NCBI GenBank assembly: GCA_913055875.1
Contig: CAJXJY010000001.1
Coordinates: 434,001-498,000 of the forward strand
Length of the DNA stretch: 64,000 nt
Direction of reading: 5' to 3'
Origin: an uncultured Altererythrobacter sp.
Lineage (GTDB): Bacteria; Pseudomonadota; Alphaproteobacteria; Sphingomonadales; Sphingomonadaceae
The notes beneath the pieces are model-generated. The model was not told the DNA's origin, searched no databases, and saw nothing but the letters and a program-made list of their open reading frames with translations. Positions 46,820 through 55,605 of the stretch are shown here, piece after piece. Within the stretch, counting starts at the first letter, position 1; every line of letters begins with the position of its first letter. The position numbers were made by a program, and so were the translations under genes.

Positions 46820-47956
46820 ATGACCGAAGCCAGTGTTCTTGCAGAGCGGCTGATCGCCGCACCCAGCGTCACCCCGGCGACGGGGCCGGTGTTCGACGTG
46901 CTCGAAGCGATGCTCGCGCCGCACGGCTTCGAGATCCACCGCTTCACACGGGGGCAGGGCGCGGCGGGCACCGACGAGGCGCCGGTCGAGAACCTGTTCG
47001 CAATCCGTCGCGGGCCGGAGGGATCGAAGCATTTCGCCTTCGCCGGTCACCTCGACGTGGTCCCGCCGGGCGACGGCTGGGCCAGCGCTCCCTTCGCGCC
47101 CGAGCGGAGGGGCGAGTTGCTGTACGGACGCGGCGCAGTCGACATGAAGGGCGCGATCGCGGCGATGGCTGCGGCGGTGGCCGACATTCCGCAGGAGGCG
47201 GGCACGATCAGCTTCATCGTCACCGGCGACGAGGAGGGCCCCGCGCTCCACGGCACGCGCGCGCTGATCGACTACATGGACGCCGAAGGCATCCGGCCCG
47301 ACCTGTGCCTCGTCGGCGAGCCGACCAGCGTGAACAGGCTCGGCGACATGATGAAGATCGGGCGCCGCGGCTCGGTCAATATCTGGCTCGAGGTCGAGGG
47401 CGTGCAGGGCCATGTCGCCTATCCGCACCTCGCCGACAACCCGGTCCCGAAGCTGGTCGCGATGCTGGCCGAACTCGACGCGCTGCAACTCGACACCGGC
47501 ACCGAATGGTTCCAGCCTTCCAATCTCGAGATCACCGAGATAGAGGTCGGCAATGCGGCGCATAATGTGATTCCCGCGCGGGCGAAGGCACGCATCTCGA
47601 TCCGTTTCAACGACCTGCATTCGGGTGCCTCGCTGTCCGAGCGGGTCGGCTCGATCGCGGAGAAGCACGGCGGCAGCGCATTGCCGATCGTCAGCGGCGA
47701 GCCGTTCCTGACCGCGCCGGGCACCTTCTCGCGCATCATCGCCGATGCGGTCGAGGCGGAAACCGGCGTGACGCCCGAAGCCTCGACCAGCGGCGGCACC
47801 TCGGACGCGCGCTTCCTGCGCGCCGTGTGCCCGGTGATCGAATTCGGCCTCGTCAACGCGACCATGCACAAGCGCGACGAGGCGGTGGCGGTGGCGGATC
47901 TGGAGACGCTGGCGCGGATTTATGCGCGGATTGCGCGGGCGGCGCTGGCTGGTTGA
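46820..47956 (+). CDS. dapE: Succinyl-diaminopimelate desuccinylase
   Basis: Zinc peptidase-family M20 enzyme of lysine and peptidoglycan-precursor synthesis. LIAAPSVTPATGPVFDVLEA, FAGHLDVVPPGDGWASAPF (metal His and catalytic Asp), YGRGAVDMKGAIAAM, TGDEEGPALHGTRA and STSGGTSDARFLRAVCPVIE fit DapE closely; 378 residues. The lysine-pathway gene dapB lies about 3.3 kb further on but in another transcription unit. Confidence 0.93.
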   Translation: MTEASVLAERLIAAPSVTPATGPVFDVLEAMLAPHGFEIHRFTRGQGAAGTDEAPVENLFAIRRGPEGSKHFAFAGHLDVVPPGDGWASAPFAPERRGELLYGRGAVDMKGAIAAMAAAVADIPQEAGTISFIVTGDEEGPALHGTRALIDYMDAEGIRPDLCLVGEPTSVNRLGDMMKIGRRGSVNIWLEVEGVQGHVAYPHLADNPVPKLVAMLAELDALQLDTGTEWFQPSNLEITEIEVGNAAHNVIPARAKARISIRFNDLHSGASLSERVGSIAEKHGGSALPIVSGEPFLTAPGTFSRIIADAVEAETGVTPEASTSGGTSDARFLRAVCPVIEFGLVNATMHKRDEAVAVADLETLARIYARIARAALAG

Positions 47957-47957
47957 G

Positions 47958-48157
47958 AGTTTTTGCTGCGTGCGGATCGGACCTCCGTCCGATCCTTGCG
48001 GCACCAGCCCACTCCCCCACCCGGCCACCCCGACTATAGAAACCTATGGGTGGCCGGGTGGGGGAGTGGGCTGGTGCCGCTCCCGGCGGTCCGACAATTG
48101 CCACCAAGCGACTGGCCTCGTCACCGCCGGAAAACAAACCTCTACCGGAAAACAAAC
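47958..48157. repeat. Modular palindromic repeat cluster (A-P-B')
   Basis: The gap between convergent dapE and nth. A module 47968-48001 with hairpin GGATCGGAC-CTCC-GTCCGATCC; P palindrome 47998-48080, 83 bp with outer arms GCGGCACCAGCCCACTCCCC; inverted B 48081-48139. The tail ACCGGAAAACAAACCT is duplicated just before the nth stop. At two arm positions P differs from the 39.0-kb copy, and both arms change together (CGGCCCGC to CAGCCCAC). Confidence 0.9.
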
Positions 48158-48799
48158 CTACTTCTTCTCCAGCACCTTCTTCCTGAAACTGCACAGATCC
48201 GCCACCTTGCACCGCCAGCACTCGGGCGTGCGCGCCTTGCAGACATAGCGGCCGTGCAGGATCAGCCAGTGGTGTGCGTGCAGCCGGAAGGGCTGCGGGA
48301 CGCGCTTCTCCAGTTTCGCCTCGACCTGCTCGGGCGTCTTGCCCTTGGCGAGCCCGGTGCGGTTGCCGACGCGCAATATGTGCGTGTCGACCGCGAAGGT
48401 CTCCTGCCGGAACCAGCAATTGAGCACCACATTGGCGGTCTTGCGCCCGACGCCGGGCAGGTGGACGAGGTCGTCGCGCGTGGCGGGCACCTCGCTGTCG
48501 TATTCGTCGACCAGCAGTCGCGAGAGCGCGATCACGTTCTTCGCCTTGGAATTGAACAGGCCGATGGTCCTGATGTGCTGTTTCAGCCCGTCTTCGCCCA
48601 GTGCGAGCATCTGCTCCGGCGTTTCGACCTCGGCGAACAGCTTGCGCGTGGCCTTGTTGACCCCGACATCGGTCGCCTGCGCGGACAGCGCCACCGCGAC
48701 GACCAGCTGGTAGGCATTGCCGTATTCGAGCTCGGTCTCGGGTTCGGGATCGTCCTCGGCCAGCCGGCGGAAGAATTCGAAAATGGCGTCTTTTTTCAT
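48158..48799 (-). CDS. nth: Endonuclease III
   Basis: 213-residue DNA glycosylase/AP lyase for oxidised pyrimidines. The helix-hairpin-helix LPGVGRKTANVVLNCWF with its catalytic lysine, catalytic Asp in AVDTHILRVGNRTGL, and the [4Fe-4S] loop CKARTPECWRCKVADLC (C-x6-C-x2-C-x5-C) are all present. The downstream repeat reaches its stop codon. Confidence 0.95.
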   Translation of the reverse strand: MKKDAIFEFFRRLAEDDPEPETELEYGNAYQLVVAVALSAQATDVGVNKATRKLFAEVETPEQMLALGEDGLKQHIRTIGLFNSKAKNVIALSRLLVDEYDSEVPATRDDLVHLPGVGRKTANVVLNCWFRQETFAVDTHILRVGNRTGLAKGKTPEQVEAKLEKRVPQPFRLHAHHWLILHGRYVCKARTPECWRCKVADLCSFRKKVLEKK

Positions 48800-48873
48800 G
48801 CCGGGGCCATGTAACTGTTGATTTTTGATTGCAAGCTGGCGGATCAGGGGCGGACGAACGGGGGTTACGGGCG

Positions 48874-50739
48874 ATGCGAACAGTCTGGATGATTTGTGCG
48901 GCGGTGCTGCTGATAACCGTGTTTCCGGCGGCTGGTCTCAGCCAGGAGGCGCAGCCTGCGAACACCGGTGCGCCCGAGGCTACTTCCAATTCCGCCGAAC
49001 AGCTGCTGGCTGAGGAAGTCGAACGGCGGCGCGAGGCGGAACACGCCGCGGCGCTGGCCGAGGCGAAAGCGGCGGTGATCGACGCCGGCAACAGCAGGTT
49101 GGAGAACTGGATCGGTCTCTATGGATTGCTCATCGCGGTCATAGCAGCGGTGGCCGGGTTCTTCACTTGGCGCAGCGCGGCCAATGCCGCCCGGAACGAG
49201 GTGCAGGATATACGGGACCAGATCGATAACCTTCGAAAATCTGCCGAGACCACTGCAGGTGATATTGAGCGCATGCGAGATGAGACCGATGTCCATGCAC
49301 GAAATGTAAAGGCCCTCTCGGAGAATTTGCAGGTAGCGATCGATGCCCCTCCGGGCACGGAGCCCGCCACCGAACCCACCGAGGAAGAACTCCAGTCGCT
49401 GGAAGAAGTCGTGGCGGAGACTCGGGAAAAAGCGCCCGGCGCATTGACTGCGGACGATTTCCGGCTGCTGTTGTTCGACGCGGCGGAGCGAGAGGATTGG
49501 GACGACTATGTCCGGTTGGCGCAGGGCATGGCCTATCTCCATGGCAGCGATGCAGCCGACCGGGCCTTCAGTCTGTTTGCCAAAGCATATGGGAACGCGC
49601 GACTTGGAAACTTGGAGCAGGCGGTTTTACAGTTTGAGGAATATCTCGAACGCTGCGCGGACGATGACCCAAACACGAAGGCCATGGCATTTTTCAACTC
49701 CGGCCTTGCGCTTACCAAACAGGCAGAGGCGAAATCTGAGGCGGGAGATGACGAAGAAGCGGGCCGGCTATGGGCGCTTGCCGGGGAGAAATACGCCGCC
49801 GCACTCGAAGTCAAACCGGACAAGCATGAAGCCCTCAACAACTGGGGCAGTGCATTGGACGATCAAGCGGAGGCGAAATCGGCGGCTGGCGACAGCGAGG
49901 GTGCAGACCGGCTGTGGGCGCTTGCCGGGGAGAAATACGCCGCAGCGCTCGAAGTCAAACCGGACTTCCACGACTCGCTTAACAACTGGGCTGTCACGCT
50001 CGACAAACTCGCAAAGACGAGATCGACGGCTGGCGACAGCGAGGGCGCGGACCGGCTGTGGACCCTTGCCGGGGAGAAATACGCCGCTGCGCTGGATGTG
50101 AAACCGGACTTCCATGATTCGTTCAACAACTGGGGCAATGCGCTCACCGACCAGGCGGAAGCGAAGTCGGCGGCTGGCGACGGCGAAGGTGCGGACCGGC
50201 TATGGGCGCTTGCCGGGGAGAAATACGCCGCGGCGCTGAATGTGAAACCGGATAAGTACGAAGCGCTCAGCAATTGGGGAATTGCGCTCGCCAACCAAGC
50301 GGACGCGAAATCGGCGGCTGGCGACGGCGAGGGTGCGGACCGGCTATGGGCGCTTGCCATCGAGAAATACTCTGCGGCACTGGATGTGAAACCGGACAAG
50401 TATGACGCACTCAATAACTCGGCCATTGTCTCTATACATCAAGCACAAACCAAAACTGGTCGAGTGCGAACTCGCTTGTTGAACCGCGCGCGCAAACTGT
50501 GTGAACAAGCCAACGATATTCAACCCGGGTCTGGGAGCTACGATCTCGCTTGCATAGCGGCGTTAAAGGGCGATGCGGAGAAATGTGCCCACTGGCTCCG
50601 CGACAGCAAAGCCCACGACATGAATTTTCCGGGTTGCGATCATATCGCGGCGGATAAGGATTTCGACGCCGTTCGCGACAGCGAGGCGTTTCGTCAGGCG
50701 ATGGTGGATATTGGCTGCGCGGAAGCCGAGATTGACTGA
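48874..50739 (+). CDS. Membrane-anchored TPR-repeat protein with 48-residue tandem repeats
   Basis: 621 residues: signal sequence (MRTVWMICAAVLLITVFPAA), a charged helix (EEVERRREAEHAAALAEAKA), a transmembrane segment (IGLYGLLIAVIAAVAGFF) and a coiled-coil. A TPR-like array then contains five near-identical units of 48 residues (144 bp), each with DRLWALAGEKYAAALEVKPD and NNWG; the RLW codons recur at 49771, 49915, 50059, 50203 and 50347. The C-terminus has more divergent TPRs and cysteines (DLACIAALKGDAEKCAHWL). Codon use is less GC-rich than in the neighbours, suggesting transfer. Role unknown, probably protein binding. Confidence 0.8.
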   Translation: MRTVWMICAAVLLITVFPAAGLSQEAQPANTGAPEATSNSAEQLLAEEVERRREAEHAAALAEAKAAVIDAGNSRLENWIGLYGLLIAVIAAVAGFFTWRSAANAARNEVQDIRDQIDNLRKSAETTAGDIERMRDETDVHARNVKALSENLQVAIDAPPGTEPATEPTEEELQSLEEVVAETREKAPGALTADDFRLLLFDAAEREDWDDYVRLAQGMAYLHGSDAADRAFSLFAKAYGNARLGNLEQAVLQFEEYLERCADDDPNTKAMAFFNSGLALTKQAEAKSEAGDDEEAGRLWALAGEKYAAALEVKPDKHEALNNWGSALDDQAEAKSAAGDSEGADRLWALAGEKYAAALEVKPDFHDSLNNWAVTLDKLAKTRSTAGDSEGADRLWTLAGEKYAAALDVKPDFHDSFNNWGNALTDQAEAKSAAGDGEGADRLWALAGEKYAAALNVKPDKYEALSNWGIALANQADAKSAAGDGEGADRLWALAIEKYSAALDVKPDKYDALNNSAIVSIHQAQTKTGRVRTRLLNRARKLCEQANDIQPGSGSYDLACIAALKGDAEKCAHWLRDSKAHDMNFPGCDHIAADKDFDAVRDSEAFRQAMVDIGCAEAEID

Positions 50740-50758
50740 GTCCAAAAGCGCAATCCCC

Positions 50759-51301
50759 TCACCGCAGCCACCTGATCATCCCCGGGAACGACACCGTCCC
50801 CTGCGCCAGCGCGGTGTGCATGTCGGCGGTCATGCCGTAATGGCCGAGCATCGGTGCGCCGATGAAATGGCCGGTGGCGAAGGCGGTCGCCAGGTTCGCC
50901 CCGTCGTTGCGGTAGCCGCCGTCGTGGAACAGCTGGCGCAGCGGAATGTCGCATTCGCGCGAGGCGGCGTAGGACCAGGCGATCGCCATCATCTCGTCGG
51001 TCGGGTCGGATTCGAGCGGGCCGAGCGTGGGGCGGTCCTCCGGCGCGGCGGCGGCGATATGGCCGCCTTCGTGGAGCAGGTCGCTCGGCCATACCGGCGT
51101 TTCCGGGTCGATCAGCAGGCGGCCGTTGACGATGGCGAGGCCGTCGAGCAGCTGCGCCTCGTCCTCGTCGCCGAGCCAGTCGACCTCGATCCCGACCCGC
51201 TCGAGGAAAGCCAGGCAGCGCTCCGCCGCCGCCTCGCCGCCGCCTTCCTCGCGCCATTTGCATGCCGCTGCGGTAACCTTGTTCGTAGTTCGGCGGCTCA
51301 T
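50759..51301 (-). CDS. Uncharacterised protein with a HExxH motif, coupled to dapB
   Basis: 180 residues. WPSDLLHEGGHIAAAAPEDR contains HExxH, as in zinc metallopeptidases, and YAASRECDIPLRQLFHDGG follows with a possible third ligand. There is no signal peptide. The ATG overlaps the dapB stop in an ATGA junction, implying translational coupling. I do not recognise the family; a metal-dependent hydrolase is a possibility. Confidence 0.65.
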   Translation of the reverse strand: MSRRTTNKVTAAACKWREEGGGEAAAERCLAFLERVGIEVDWLGDEDEAQLLDGLAIVNGRLLIDPETPVWPSDLLHEGGHIAAAAPEDRPTLGPLESDPTDEMMAIAWSYAASRECDIPLRQLFHDGGYRNDGANLATAFATGHFIGAPMLGHYGMTADMHTALAQGTVSFPGMIRWLR

Positions 51302-52038
51302 AGATCGAGAACGTCCTTCATCGTGTAGCGGCCCGCGGATTTCCCGATCAGCCATTCCGCCGCCTTTACCGCGCCGCGCGCGAAGATCATCCGGTTCTCG
51401 GCGCTGTGCGAAAGGACGAGGCGTTCCTGCTCGCCGGCGAGGATGACCGAATGCTCGCCCGCGACGGTGCCACCGCGCAAGGCCGCGAACCCGATCGCGC
51501 CTTCCGCGCGCGCGCCGGTCTTGCCCCCGAAATCATGGCCCCGGCCCGATTCGCGATTGGCGTCGAGCTCGATTCCGCGCGCATCGGCGGCGGCCTCGCC
51601 CAGCAGCAGCGCCGTACCCGAAGGCGCATCGACTTTCATCCGGTGGTGCATCTCGACGATCTCGACGTCCCAGTCCGGCCCGAGCCGCGACGCCGCCTCG
51701 CGCACCAGATGCGCGAGCAGGGTGATGCCGAGCGAGGTGTTGCCGGTCTGCAGCACCGCAACCGCGCCGGCGGCGGAATCGATCGCCGCGTGGTGGCTGT
51801 CGCCGAGCCCGGTGGTGCCGATCACCAGCGGGATGCCTGCGCCGACCGCGGCGTGCAGGTTCGCCTGCAGCGCGGCGGGGGCGGAAAAGTCGACCAGCGC
51901 GTCGCTGCGGTCGGCCAGCGCGGCGGTGTCGCCGCCCTTGTCGACGCCGCCCGAACACGTGTGTCCGGCGTCGGCGATCGCTTCCGCCAAGGCCTGCCCC
52001 ATGCGGCCGTCGCTGCCGACGATCCCGATACGCGCCAT
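51298..52038 (-). CDS. dapB: 4-hydroxy-tetrahydrodipicolinate reductase
   Basis: 246-residue reductase of the lysine/diaminopimelate pathway. Nucleotide motif GIVGSDGRMGQALAEAI (serine where many have AGxxGRMG), VIGTTGLGD, the catalytic EIVEMHHRMKVDAPSGTALL and the substrate loop GFAALRGGTVAGEHSVILAG are present. The start MARIGIVGSDG is 34 bp from the divergent sirtuin gene. Confidence 0.94.
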   Translation of the reverse strand: MARIGIVGSDGRMGQALAEAIADAGHTCSGGVDKGGDTAALADRSDALVDFSAPAALQANLHAAVGAGIPLVIGTTGLGDSHHAAIDSAAGAVAVLQTGNTSLGITLLAHLVREAASRLGPDWDVEIVEMHHRMKVDAPSGTALLLGEAAADARGIELDANRESGRGHDFGGKTGARAEGAIGFAALRGGTVAGEHSVILAGEQERLVLSHSAENRMIFARGAVKAAEWLIGKSAGRYTMKDVLDL

Positions 52039-52072
52039 TGAACTGTCCTCCGCTCCATGGTTCATGCCGCGC

Positions 52073-52771
52073 ATGGCGGATATTCGCAACATCGTGATCC
52101 TCACCGGCGCGGGGATCAGCGCCGAGAGCGGGATCGACACGTTCCGGGATGCGGGCGGGCTGTGGGAGCGGCACCGGGTCGAGGATGTCGCGACGCCCGA
52201 GGGTTTCGTGCGCGATCCGGAGCTGGTGCTGAATTTCTACGACATGCGGCGTGGGGCGCTGGCGAAGGTCGAGCCCAATGCCGCGCACGAGGCGCTGGCG
52301 CGGCTCGACCGCCAATGGCCCGGTGAACTGCTGATCGTGACGCAGAATGTCGACGATTTGCACGAGCGCGCCGGGGCGAAGCGCGTGCTGCACATGCACG
52401 GCGAACTGAAGAGCGCCTTGTGCACCTCCTGCGAGACGCGCTCGCGCTGGGACGGGCCGATGCGAGATCGTCCGGCCTGCCCCGCCTGCGACGCGCCGAG
52501 CCTGCGGCCCGACGTGGTCTGGTTCGGCGAGATGCCGTACGAGATGGACCGCATCTACGCCGCGCTGCGCGAGGCCGATCTGTTCGTTTCGATCGGCACT
52601 TCGGGCGCAGTCTATCCCGCGGCTGGCTTCGTGCGCGATGCGCGCGAGTTGGGCGTGCGCACGCTCGAACTCAATCTCGAACGCAGCGAAGGCTCGCACT
52701 GGTTCGACGAATCGCGGCAGGGGCTGGCGGGCGAGCTGGTGCCGCAATGGGTAGAGGAGATTTTGCTATGA
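52073..52771 (+). CDS. cobB: Sir2-family NAD-dependent protein deacylase
   Basis: 232 residues. VILTGAGISAESGIDTFRD, LIVTQNVDDLHERAG, catalytic HMHGEL, zinc cysteines CTSC and CPAC, and WFGEMPYEMDRI identify the CobB class III sirtuin (the FGE-P segment and a Tyr/Arg pair suggest possible desuccinylase activity). The start may be nine bases earlier (MPRMADIRN). The stop overlaps the GFA gene by ATGA. Confidence 0.92.
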   Translation: MADIRNIVILTGAGISAESGIDTFRDAGGLWERHRVEDVATPEGFVRDPELVLNFYDMRRGALAKVEPNAAHEALARLDRQWPGELLIVTQNVDDLHERAGAKRVLHMHGELKSALCTSCETRSRWDGPMRDRPACPACDAPSLRPDVVWFGEMPYEMDRIYAALREADLFVSIGTSGAVYPAAGFVRDARELGVRTLELNLERSEGSHWFDESRQGLAGELVPQWVEEILL

Positions 52772-53106
52772 CAGGGCACAATGGCGCGTGCCACTGCGGC
52801 GCGATCCGCCTCGTACTGAGCGAGGATCCACGCGAAGCGACCGAATGCAACTGCTCGATCTGCCGCCGGACGGCCGGGCTGTGGCACTATTGCAGCCCGC
52901 GCGCGGTCACGATCGAGGGGGATGCGGTGGGCTACATCCAAGGCGATCGCATGCTCACGACCTGGCACTGCGGCACCTGCGGCTGCACCACGCACTGGAC
53001 CGCGATCGACCCGGATTACGAGCGCATGGGTGTGAACCTCAGGATGTTCGATCCCGATCTGTGGGCCGGCCTTCCGCGCAAGCAGGTCGACGGGGCGAGC
53101 TTCTAA
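52768..53106 (+). CDS. GFA (Mss4-like, CENP-V) family zinc protein
   Basis: 112 residues. GACHCGAIRLVL, ECNCSICRRTAGLWHYC and TWHCGTCGCTTHW give the cysteine pattern of the glutathione-dependent formaldehyde-activating family. The reaction of most members is unknown. Coupled to the sirtuin gene and convergent with the ThiF-type gene, the ends overlapping by 4 bp. Confidence 0.88.
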   Translation: MTGHNGACHCGAIRLVLSEDPREATECNCSICRRTAGLWHYCSPRAVTIEGDAVGYIQGDRMLTTWHCGTCGCTTHWTAIDPDYERMGVNLRMFDPDLWAGLPRKQVDGASF

Positions 53107-53873
53107 CCCGCGCCGCATCCCTTGCAGGCCGGATCCCTGGCGATCGCCAGCGCCCGCATGGCCGGCTTCATCCCGTCGAGCAGGTGCAGCCTGCCCCATT
53201 GCGGATCGCCGAACGCCGCCTTGCCCGCCAGCAATATCCGCACCGCCTGCATCGCGGCGAAGCTGCCGACCCAGCCCGCCATCGCGCCGAGCATGCCGTC
53301 CTCGGCGCAGCTGTCGCAATCGTCGGCATCGAAGGCGTCGCCGACGAAGCAGCGGTAGCAGGGCTGGCCGGGCAGGTGTCCGGCGAAGGCTGCGACCTGT
53401 CCCTGGAAGCGGCCGACGGCTGCGGAAAGGAGCGGGACGGCCAGCCGCACGCAGGCGTCGGAAACCGCGAGGCGGGTGGCGAAATTGTCGGTCCCGTCGA
53501 CCACCAGATCGGTGTCCGCCAGCAGCGCGGCCGCATTGTCCACCTCGAGCCGCGCATCGCTGATCGCAATGTCGAGCTTGCCGTCGAAATTTGCGAGCCA
53601 GCGGCGCGCGGCGACGGCTTTGGCATGGCCGATATCGCGCGTGGTGTAGATCGTCTGGCGCTGCAGGTTGGACGCCTCGACATCGCCGTCCTCGATCAGC
53701 CTCAGCCGTCCGACCCCTGCTCCGGCGAGGTACTGCAGCACCGGCGCTCCGATCCCGCCGAGTCCGACCAGCGTGACATGCGCCTGCGCCAGCGCGGCCT
53801 GCCCCGCACCGCCGATCTCGGGAATGACGATCTGCCGCGCGAAGCGGTCGAGGCGGTCGGGGGACAGGGCCAT
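53103..53873 (-). CDS. ThiF/MoeB/HesA-family adenylyltransferase (E1-like)
   Basis: 256 residues: RFARQIVIPEIGGAGQAAL, nucleotide motif LVGLGGIGAPVLQYLAGAGV, EDGDVEASNLQRQTIYT, and LVVDGTDNFATRL. The zinc-binding pairs are CYRC and CKGC. Such enzymes adenylate the C-terminus of a sulfur carrier (ThiS or MoaD). No MoaD/ThiS gene is nearby, so the pathway (molybdopterin or thiamine) cannot be fixed. The frame upstream (MRARTNNANSLS) could extend it by 12 residues. Confidence 0.88.
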   Translation of the reverse strand: MALSPDRLDRFARQIVIPEIGGAGQAALAQAHVTLVGLGGIGAPVLQYLAGAGVGRLRLIEDGDVEASNLQRQTIYTTRDIGHAKAVAARRWLANFDGKLDIAISDARLEVDNAAALLADTDLVVDGTDNFATRLAVSDACVRLAVPLLSAAVGRFQGQVAAFAGHLPGQPCYRCFVGDAFDADDCDSCAEDGMLGAMAGWVGSFAAMQAVRILLAGKAAFGDPQWGRLHLLDGMKPAMRALAIARDPACKGCGAG

Positions 53874-53943
53874 GGACAAGCTGTTGGCATTGTTTGTTCG
53901 CGCCCTCAAGCGCCGGGCGCGAGCTCTCCGAGTCCTTAGTTTT

Positions 53944-54150
53944 GCGCACCCGCCTCCGCGGGTGCGTCCTCGGTGCTGTTCCTTCCCCCCGGATCAAGTC
54001 CGGGGTACAGGGCACCTGCGGCTCGCGCGCTTGCGCTCGCGGTCGGCTGGTCGCCGACCGGACTATTCCAGGTCTGGCAGTTTGTTCCCGGGCCTTGGTC
54101 GCGGCAGCCAGAGCGCGACTGCGCGTCGGCCGGTTAGGCCGGAAGCCTAA
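53944..54150. repeat. Hairpin-array repeat downstream of dnaA
   Basis: The 319-bp gap from 53874 to 54192 holds no gene. GCACCCGC-CTCC-GCGGGTGC, linker GTCCTCGGTGCTGTTCC, hairpin CCCCGGATCAAGTCCGGGG, linker GGGCACCTGCGG and a GGTCGGCTGGTCGCCGACC hairpin occur in the same order as at 9747-9870, with the second hairpin replaced by an unrelated one. A GCCGG/CCGGC-rich tail with CCGGTTAGGCCGGAAGCC follows to about 54150. Confidence 0.8.
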
Positions 54151-54192
54151 GGGGCCGGACGGCCCCGCCGGCGCTTGAGGCAAAACAAAAAC

Positions 54193-55605
54193 TCAGCTCT
54201 CGAGCTGGCGCAGCAGGCTCCGCACGTCGCCGTCCATATCGGCGTCGCGCTGGCGCAGGTCCTCGATCAGGCGGACCGCGTGGATCACGGTCGAATGATC
54301 GCGCCCGCCGAACTTGCGCCCGATCTCGGGATAGCTGCGCGGCGTCAGGACCTTGGACAGATACATCGCCACCTGCCGCGGGCGCACCACCGCGCGCGCG
54401 CGGCGCTTGCTCGACATTTCGGAGCGGTCGATGCGGTAGAAATGGCATACGGTGCGCTGGATCTCGTCGATCGTGATCCGGCGGCGATTGGCCGAGAGGA
54501 TGTCGGTCAGCTGCTCCTCGGCGAGCTGGAGCGACACTTCCTGCCCGGTCAGCTGGGCATAGGCGATCAGCTTGTTGAGCCCGCCGACCAGCTCGCGGAC
54601 ATTGCGCGTGATCGTGCGCGCGAGGAATTCGATCACCTCGTCGGGCACTTCGAGCGGGGCGAAGCGGGTCAGCTTCGATTCGAGGATCTTGCGGCGCAGC
54701 TCGATATCGGCCGCCTGGATATCGGCCACGAGCCCCATCGACAGACGGCTGAGCAGGCGCGGCTCGACCCCGTCGAGCGCCTGCGGCGCGCGGTCGGCGG
54801 CGAAGATCAGCCGCTTGCCCTCGGCCAGCAGCGCGTCGATCGTGTAGAGCAGTTCCTCCTGCGCCGCGGCCTTGCCGATGATGAACTGGATGTCGTCGAC
54901 CAGCAGCAGGTCGAAGCTGCGCAGCCGCGCCTTGAACTCGATCATCTGGTTGGCCTTCAGCGCCTGGACGAATTCGACCATGAAACGCTCGGCGCTGCAG
55001 TAGAAGATGCGTGCGCGCGGATGCGCGGAAAGATAGGCGTGGCCGATCGCGTGGAGCAGGTGCGTCTTGCCCTGCCCGGTCGCGGCCTTGAGGTAGAGCG
55101 GGCTGAATTGCGGCTGCTCGGTCGCCGACATGCGCTGCGCGGCGTTGCAGGCGAGGATGTTGGCCTCGCCGGTGACGAAGGCGGCGAAGGTCAGCGACGG
55201 GTCGAGCCCGACCGAGGAGGTGAAGCCGGCATCGCCCATCGGCGCCGCCGAAACGGTAATCATCGACTTGTCGTCGGCGTCGTTGGCGGCGCGGCGGCCG
55301 TCGCCGTTGAGGCTGATCTCGGGCAGCTTGCGGCGGCCGGGATGGACCGAAATGCGCACGTTGCGGATCTCGCTGCGCGCGATCTTCCACGCGAGCGAGA
55401 GTCGGTCGGCGAATCGGTCCTGCACCCAATTGGCGGAGAATTCGGTCGGCAGGAACAGGTCGAGCGTGCCGTTGTCCTTGTCGAAGCCGCCGAGCACGAT
55501 CGGCTTGATCCACTGGCTGTGGAGCTGGTGGCCGAGATCCTTTCGCAGTCCCTGGCTGATATCCGCCCAATCGGCCGCCAGGTTCACCGCTTCCAGATCT
55601 TCCAT
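54193..55605 (-). CDS. dnaA: Chromosomal replication initiator DnaA
   Basis: 470-residue AAA+ initiator. Domain I (residues 1-90: ADISQGLRKDLGHQLHSQWI), a short domain II, the ATPase domain III with Walker A ATGQGKTHLLHAIG near residue 177 and Walker B LLLVDDIQFI, arginine finger region LLSRLSMGL, and domain IV with the DnaA-box signature GGRDHSTVIHAVRLI. The start MEDLEAVNLAADW has ggagagcggga upstream; an ATG 57 bp further up (MANGNTNARR) would add a basic extension. Confidence 0.95.
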   Translation of the reverse strand: MEDLEAVNLAADWADISQGLRKDLGHQLHSQWIKPIVLGGFDKDNGTLDLFLPTEFSANWVQDRFADRLSLAWKIARSEIRNVRISVHPGRRKLPEISLNGDGRRAANDADDKSMITVSAAPMGDAGFTSSVGLDPSLTFAAFVTGEANILACNAAQRMSATEQPQFSPLYLKAATGQGKTHLLHAIGHAYLSAHPRARIFYCSAERFMVEFVQALKANQMIEFKARLRSFDLLLVDDIQFIIGKAAAQEELLYTIDALLAEGKRLIFAADRAPQALDGVEPRLLSRLSMGLVADIQAADIELRRKILESKLTRFAPLEVPDEVIEFLARTITRNVRELVGGLNKLIAYAQLTGQEVSLQLAEEQLTDILSANRRRITIDEIQRTVCHFYRIDRSEMSSKRRARAVVRPRQVAMYLSKVLTPRSYPEIGRKFGGRDHSTVIHAVRLIEDLRQRDADMDGDVRSLLRQLES

